A stretch of DNA of 64,000 nt from Isoetes taiwanensis. Taxonomy: Eukaryota > Streptophyta > Lycopodiopsida > Isoetales > Isoetaceae. Location: contig JAJEKV010000017.1 in the NCBI GenBank assembly GCA_021234155.1, forward strand, positions 4,620,792 to 4,684,791, in the 5' to 3' direction. The notes beneath the pieces are model-generated. The model ran no database searches. It saw nothing but the letters and a program-made list of their open reading frames with translations, and had not been told where the DNA came from. The translations under genes and the position numbers were made by a program. This document shows positions 59,076-64,000 of the stretch, piece by piece (position 1 is the first letter of the stretch; each line of letters begins with the position of its first letter).

Positions 59076-60116
59076 AGGAATAAATGCCGAGCTGCAGCTG
59101 CCGAAACCCCGCCGCGACGAGCAGAATGTGTACCATATTGGGATGGATCCAAGCCGATAGCGAGAAGACAATCCCTCCCCATACACGGGCAGTCAGATAG
59201 GCTAAGGGACGTAGAGAGGAAGGAAAGGAGCGAAAAAGAAGGCCGCCGGACTGAGGATCGAAAAGATGATAAGAATCGGTGGAAATCAGCCGCGGAAGGA
59301 TAGTGACGGGGCATGCGAGTGACGGCAAGTGAGCGAAGGAAATCGGACCGCGGGCAAGTTGGTTTCGTTTAGAAGGGCGAATAAGAACATCAACGTGAGA
59401 CAATAAAAAAGAAAGACAACGCCCACGCGTAGAGGCAGAATATAGCTATAGAAGCCGTGAGGGTGGAGGAGGCGCGGGAAAAAACCCAAAGGGAAAATAA
59501 AGGAAGAATAAGGGGACCTCCTGGGGGGTAAATAAGCGAGAGGTGGATGCCACAAGACAACATAAAACCACGTTAAAGTTAATTAAATCGACAAGGAATA
59601 AATGCCGAACCGCAACTGCCGAAACCCCGTCGCGACGAGCAGAATGTGTACCATATTGAGATGGATCCAAGCCGATAGTGAGAAGACAATCCCTCCCCAC
59701 ACGCGGGCAGTCGGATAGGCTAAGGGACGTAGAGAGGAAGGAGAGGAGCGAAAAAGAAGGCCGCCGGACGGAGGATCGAAGAGATGAGAAGAACCGATGG
59801 AAATCAGCCGCGGAAGGATAGAGACGGGGCATGCGAGCGACGGCAAGTGAGCGAAGGAAATTGCATGACCGCGGGCAAGTTGGCGTCGTTTAGAAGGGTG
59901 AATAAGAACATCAACGTGAGACAATGAAAAAGAAAGACAAAGCCCATGCGTAGAGGCGGAATAGAGCTACAGAAGCTGTGAGGGTGGAGGAGGCGCGGGA
60001 GAAAAACCCACAAGGAAAATAAAGGAGGAATAAGGGGACCTCCTGGGGGGTAAATAAGCGAGAAGTGGCTGCCACAAGACAACATAAAACCACGTTAAAG
60101 TTAATTAAATTGACAA
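59076..60116 (-). pseudogene. Two tandem copies of a tyrosine-recombinase C-terminus
   Basis: Copies 59076-59593 and 59594-60116 are highly similar (period about 518 bp). On the minus strand each encodes VDVLIRPSKRNQLARG (or a close variant), a CPV segment, LFDP, and GLDPSQYGTHSARR followed by GGVSAAAA or a variant. This matches the C-terminal half of eukaryotic tyrosine recombinases (SK-x-D/N-Q, CPV, then YGTHS-x-RRGG with the catalytic His and Arg) as in DIRS-like and Crypton elements. Parts lie in different frames, so each copy has shifts. The catalytic Tyr and the N-terminal half are not seen. Flanking sequence on both sides is repetitive and non-coding. Confidence 0.72.
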
Positions 60117-62019
60117 CAAAAATATCAAGAGCCACATGACGTCAATACCCGGGAAAAGAGGTCAAACTATAAACCAGATAAAGGAAGATGAATATCAAGA
60201 GTGCCAAGGTGAGAGTGGAATTCATGAGGGTAGTGATATGAGCAAGGAGCTAACAAGAACAAAGGGTTAGCAAAAAGTGTGTAATAAGCCAATAACATAA
60301 AAAGCAACGTCGCGAAGCTTACCAGATACAAGACAAACACCAACAGAATGAGCCAGCTCAGAGCAATGTCAAGAAGAAAAATGAGGTTGACAACAAGAAG
60401 TCTAAAGCAAAGAGGTTCATAAGGATGTGAAAAGGAGGGAACAAGATGAGGAGAGTGAAAATGCTAAGGTCTGGTTCAGGGTAGCATAGGAGAAATGTGT
60501 GGTGATGTCAGAAGACAAATACCATATGCAAAAAGCCATGAATAAAGGCCCCAATAGGAAAACATACTTTGGCAAACGAGGGATAAGATTGAGGAAGAGT
60601 ATGTAGACATACTAGCACCGAGCAAAAGGAAGGGCAAGAAGGAAACTGAGACTAAAGTTAATTCGGAGCACAACATAAACGAAAAAATGAGGCGTAACTT
60701 CATAAACTATAAGCCCAGCCGCCGCGAAACCTCCAGGTGTTGAGTCGGGTCACGAAGCACGTAGTGAGGGTGAGACGAAGAGGAGCGCCAACGACCGTGA
60801 GCGCGAGAAGAATTGGAACATCTAGAAGGCACCCATTAGCGGTTAAGGAGAACAAGAACATGCATAATGGTGAAGCGGCAAGCTGCACAACGACAAGCAC
60901 TCAAATGGATGTGAGCGATTAGAAATGAGGAAAAATCAACAATTCATGAAAAAGAGAGGATAGCATCACCCGGGGGGTGGAGAAAAGCATCACCCAGCGG
61001 GTGGAAGAAAAAACATGATAAACAGAAATTTGTCCAAATATAGCTAAATAGCAAATATCATGTATAATGGTAGCACAATAAAGATAACGAGCTAAAAATG
61101 AAGTCCCCGAAAAAGACAAAAAAGTTATGTTTTAAGCCCAAGCATAAATACGAGAAAAGAGGAATGCTAGCCAATGAACAAATCAACAATAACCACAAAC
61201 AAGAACCCAACGGCCAGAGAAAGTGTAAAACACGATCGCCATACTAACAACATGAACAACGCTATAATCCCCAAAACCACATCAGATTATATACCGACAG
61301 AAAGCAGAATACGAAAAATGATCGAGTGAGCAAGACAAAATAATGGACGAAGCTCCCCATAACTGAAAAATCAAGGAAAGGAAATACAATATGAAAATAC
61401 TACATGAAGTCTAAACCAACGAGGTGAATAGGCTTCAAAGGATAAATATGGTGCACAAGCGTAGTGGAGAAAACTATGCATGCCAACATACGAAGTGGAA
61501 CGCGTCGAAAAGATGTCAAGCCAATTGCGGGAAAAACATGCTCGAGAAGATGAGTATCAAAGTTACCGAAGAAAGGAAAAAATGTAAGCAACAATGCAGC
61601 AGCTAAAATGGGTCTAAAATCGTATATGACCCCATAACCAATCCTATATAGAAAAAATGGAAAAACATCCACATACATGCATCTAGGAAAAATCGAGTGA
61701 ATGCCTACATGAGGAATCGGTGGCACTAGAAAAAATATACAAATATATAGCAAAAAAGGAGAAAAAGACCCACATGCATGTATCGAGACAAATTGAAGAA
61801 GCCAACCAGAAGGACTCAGCGAAAGACAAAGTTCAAATGAATATGTGCCAATGAATAATTGTTAGGGAAGGAAATGAGAGCTGGTTATAGGTAGCTATGT
61901 GGATGAGGACAAACCAAGGTGGAAGATAAGGAGCGGTAATGTATTGTCAGTGATGCATAGAGATAAGAGACAAAAACGTAGTGAGGAGATGGATAGGCAT
62001 ACAAAAAACAGGAAAGGAG
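60117..62019. other. Repeat-rich, non-coding, purine-rich plus strand
   Basis: A-rich and G-rich sequence like that at 57900-59050, apparently parts of the same element family in minus orientation. Two more CACCC/GGGTG hairpins lie at 60964-61006. No coding region recognised. Confidence 0.5.
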
Positions 62020-62645
62020 AGAGCCAATCCCATCGATCCGAGACATCGGATCGCCATTCTAGAATGGGACGAGCATGCATCTCTTGCATGCATGCGGGCG
62101 GCGCATGCCCATTCTGGTTGGGAATTCGCTATTTTAGGCGCGTTTCTGCATCCACGACTCATCGGCGCTTCCTCTTCTCTCTCGGCAGTACCTCTTTCTC
62201 TTTGAACCCACCCTCCCCCCCCTTCCTTGTTTATTATATTTGTCGCGTGGCACGCGCGTAATCAGCCCCTCCACTCTGGGAGGTTTGTTTTGTTTCGTTT
62301 TTTGTGGTGTTGGTGATGTGCAGGTACAGGTTGGCGAGCGGCATCTGTTTCGACTTCTCCATTCGTGGGTTTTGGGAGCGATTTCTCTGCCTTGCGTTTG
62401 TCTAAGCCCCTTGTCGAAGGTTTATCACTAGGGTTTTTCCTCGAAAACCCGAAAGGGTGGGGTTTTTTTAATCCCGGTGATAAGCTTTCGGCAGGTACAC
62501 CAGCCGAACATCTGTTAGCATTGTATTTTTGGGGTCCAAATGATATAATTGGATTTTCCCTTTATTTTTTGTGGGTAGTTCGCATGTGTGCGGCTACCCA
62601 CTATCCACCATTGTAGAAAATCTGCTGAGATGAATGAGAAGCCTA
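62020..62645 (+). mobile_element. Second copy of the nested retroelement family
   Basis: Plus-strand relative of the 39936-40963 insertion. They share TCATCGGCGCTTCCTCTTCTCTC, GTACAGGTTGGCGAGCG, the hairpin module (62409-62496), GGGGTCCAAATGATATAATTGG, CGCATGTGTGCGGCTA and the end CTGCTGAGATGAATGAGAAGCC. The 5' part is shorter, with a single GCATGCATGC patch. Ends are less well defined than in the nested copy. No target duplication was found by eye. Confidence 0.82.
62409..62496 (+). other. Conserved hairpin module, copy 4
   Basis: Same structure as copy 3. Differences in the outer stem (TTGTCGAAGGTTTATCAC) all leave G-C to G-T type pairs, so pairing is kept. Core CCTCGAAAACCC, loop GAAA, GGG and GGGGTTTTTTTAATCCC. 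Confidence 0.78.
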
Positions 62646-64000
62646 TCTTATCTATAAAAACTCCACAATCACATAACATGTTGGCAAAAATACAAAAATA
62701 AAGGTGAACACTCAATAAGCTGAAAAGTCCCAAGAGAAATGGAAAACCTTAACGAACGATGGAGCATTAAACTGAAGGGCAATAAAGCAACACGACATGG
62801 GCTAGAGGAGGCTGGAAAGGAAAGTCAAATGACGTTCATAAAAATAATGAAGTATAAGACAACAAAGAAACACCTCGCATGATAACTAAAAATGCAAGCC
62901 CAAATAACAGAGCAATGGTAAATAAGTACTAAGAGCAAAGCTCAATGCGAGGGGGATAAAAAATATAGCCTACAAAATAGAATGATACTTCCGACAATAT
63001 GAATACCTAAACCTACGGTCAAAAGAGCCAACGACAAGCCAAATACACGAATGCATGAGAAATGTGAAGAATGCCCATTTCAAATGAATTCCCTCTAAGG
63101 GGCTAAGATGAATGCATCAAAAATGAAGGTTATAACCTGAGGCACAATGCCCAAATGGATGAGTGTTAGCCACGTAAAGATAGAAATCGTTTGAAAAAAT
63201 ACACCTCCACCAAAGAAAAAGTTAGGGTTAAGAGAAATAAATCCCAAAACATTGTTAGAAAGTAAAGTTAAACCTGATAAATGGAGGAGCCCCGAGGAAG
63301 GAGGGGTGGTTGGGAGAGAGAGGTTCGATAGATAGGCTTGTCATTCATCCCAGCAGCAGTATACAATGTTTTGAAGAAATAGAGAGGGGTAGCCGACCAT
63401 AGGAACAATATCGGACTACCCCACAAACAGAAAATGCGCATATGCAATATAGGTAATACATAACTTCCTCATCTGGATAAAACCTCACTCTTCGGCTTCT
63501 CGAGGAAACCCTAATGAGAAATGGTCGCCAAAAAGCCTTGGAATGTGCTGAAGGTTGCCCGAGAACGGAGGAGATGGGTTGATGGCTTAACGCCAATCCA
63601 ACAGACCTGCAGACTCCGGCCAAAACTTCAAAATGTGTCCGCAGCGACGCTGAAGACGGGCGAACTCGCAAGCAATACCAAAATTCCCCAAAAAATACCC
63701 AGAAATGGTTAGAGAAAACAAAACAGAGCATAGCCATGAAAAACAAGCCGCATCAAGAAGGTCCAAGATGAGGAATGAAAACAGATGAAAAGAACATGAT
63801 GTAAAAGAGAGCATCACCAGGTGGAAAAACCTGCAGACTTCCGCCGCGCAAGCCCTAAGCAAATACAAAGAACCCAAAATAATTCAAGAATAGGCGTTAG
63901 AGAAAAGCAAACTCATGCCCTGCCACGAGCAAAAGCGGGTACAAACGAGAATAGGAAGAAGAGTCAGCCAGGAGAAGACGCCGACAACCGCCCGAAGAAG
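62646..64000. other. Repeat-rich, non-coding to window end
   Basis: A-rich plus strand, similar in style to 57900-61900. A short CACC/GGTGG hairpin lies at 63812-63825. Words such as CTGCAGACTYCCGCC occur twice (63606, 63832) and GCCGCCGCGAAACC at 60718, hinting at related element pieces. No gene recognised. Confidence 0.5.

Overview
The window is nuclear DNA of a land plant. It holds a thylakoid-lumen protein gene and an ascorbate-peroxidase-related gene, both split by short GT-AG introns. It also holds an intronless PLS-type pentatricopeptide gene, a cytosolic-type tRNA-His gene, and a dense mix of plant mobile elements (hAT, MULE, Helitron, Copia, several LINE types, tyrosine-recombinase elements). 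The AT-rich, relic-laden background suggests a large repeat-rich genome. A fern or other seed-free plant is my guess, with no decisive marker.

Layout. 1-6225: microsatellite, short subterminal-type repeats, a foldback, a decayed hAT transposase (-), and a 2.6 kb element with about 650-700 bp inverted arms. 6816-10728: two host genes on the minus strand, an MPH2-like thylakoid-lumen protein in six exons and a PPR gene. 12715-21426: a complete-looking 8.7 kb Mutator-like element. It has a 9-bp target-site duplication, 236/233-bp inverted termini, a Ulp1-type cysteine-peptidase gene (+) and a MURA-type transposase gene (-) transcribed toward each other, and two arrays of a 21-bp repeat that share a motif with its own termini. 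Both genes carry frame lesions. 23300-24672: 5'-truncated L1-like LINE. 25000-29100: unresolved, with a few coding-looking stretches. 30300-41440: LINE tail, Helitron Rep/helicase relic, a second LINE type, and a Copia relic split by a 1.03 kb nested retroelement with a 15-bp duplication. 41500-45850: local duplications, a foldback, and an Hsp70 pseudogene.

46864-49783: tRNA-His (-) and the APX-R gene (+). 51724-53680 (-): a multi-exon gene with the three motifs of an HUH replication-initiator (Rep) domain, not recognised as a known plant gene. 55712-56268: a possible 46-residue membrane protein. 57600-64000: a mosaic of repeats, including two 0.52 kb tandem copies of a tyrosine-recombinase C-terminus, many short CACCC/GGGTG hairpins, and a second copy of the retroelement that split the Copia.

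Most notable are the Ulp1-carrying MULE with repeats related to its own termini, the Rep-domain gene, and a hairpin module found in four retroelement copies whose outer stem is kept paired despite sequence change. Coordinates of genes with introns come from splice sites and reading frame read by eye.
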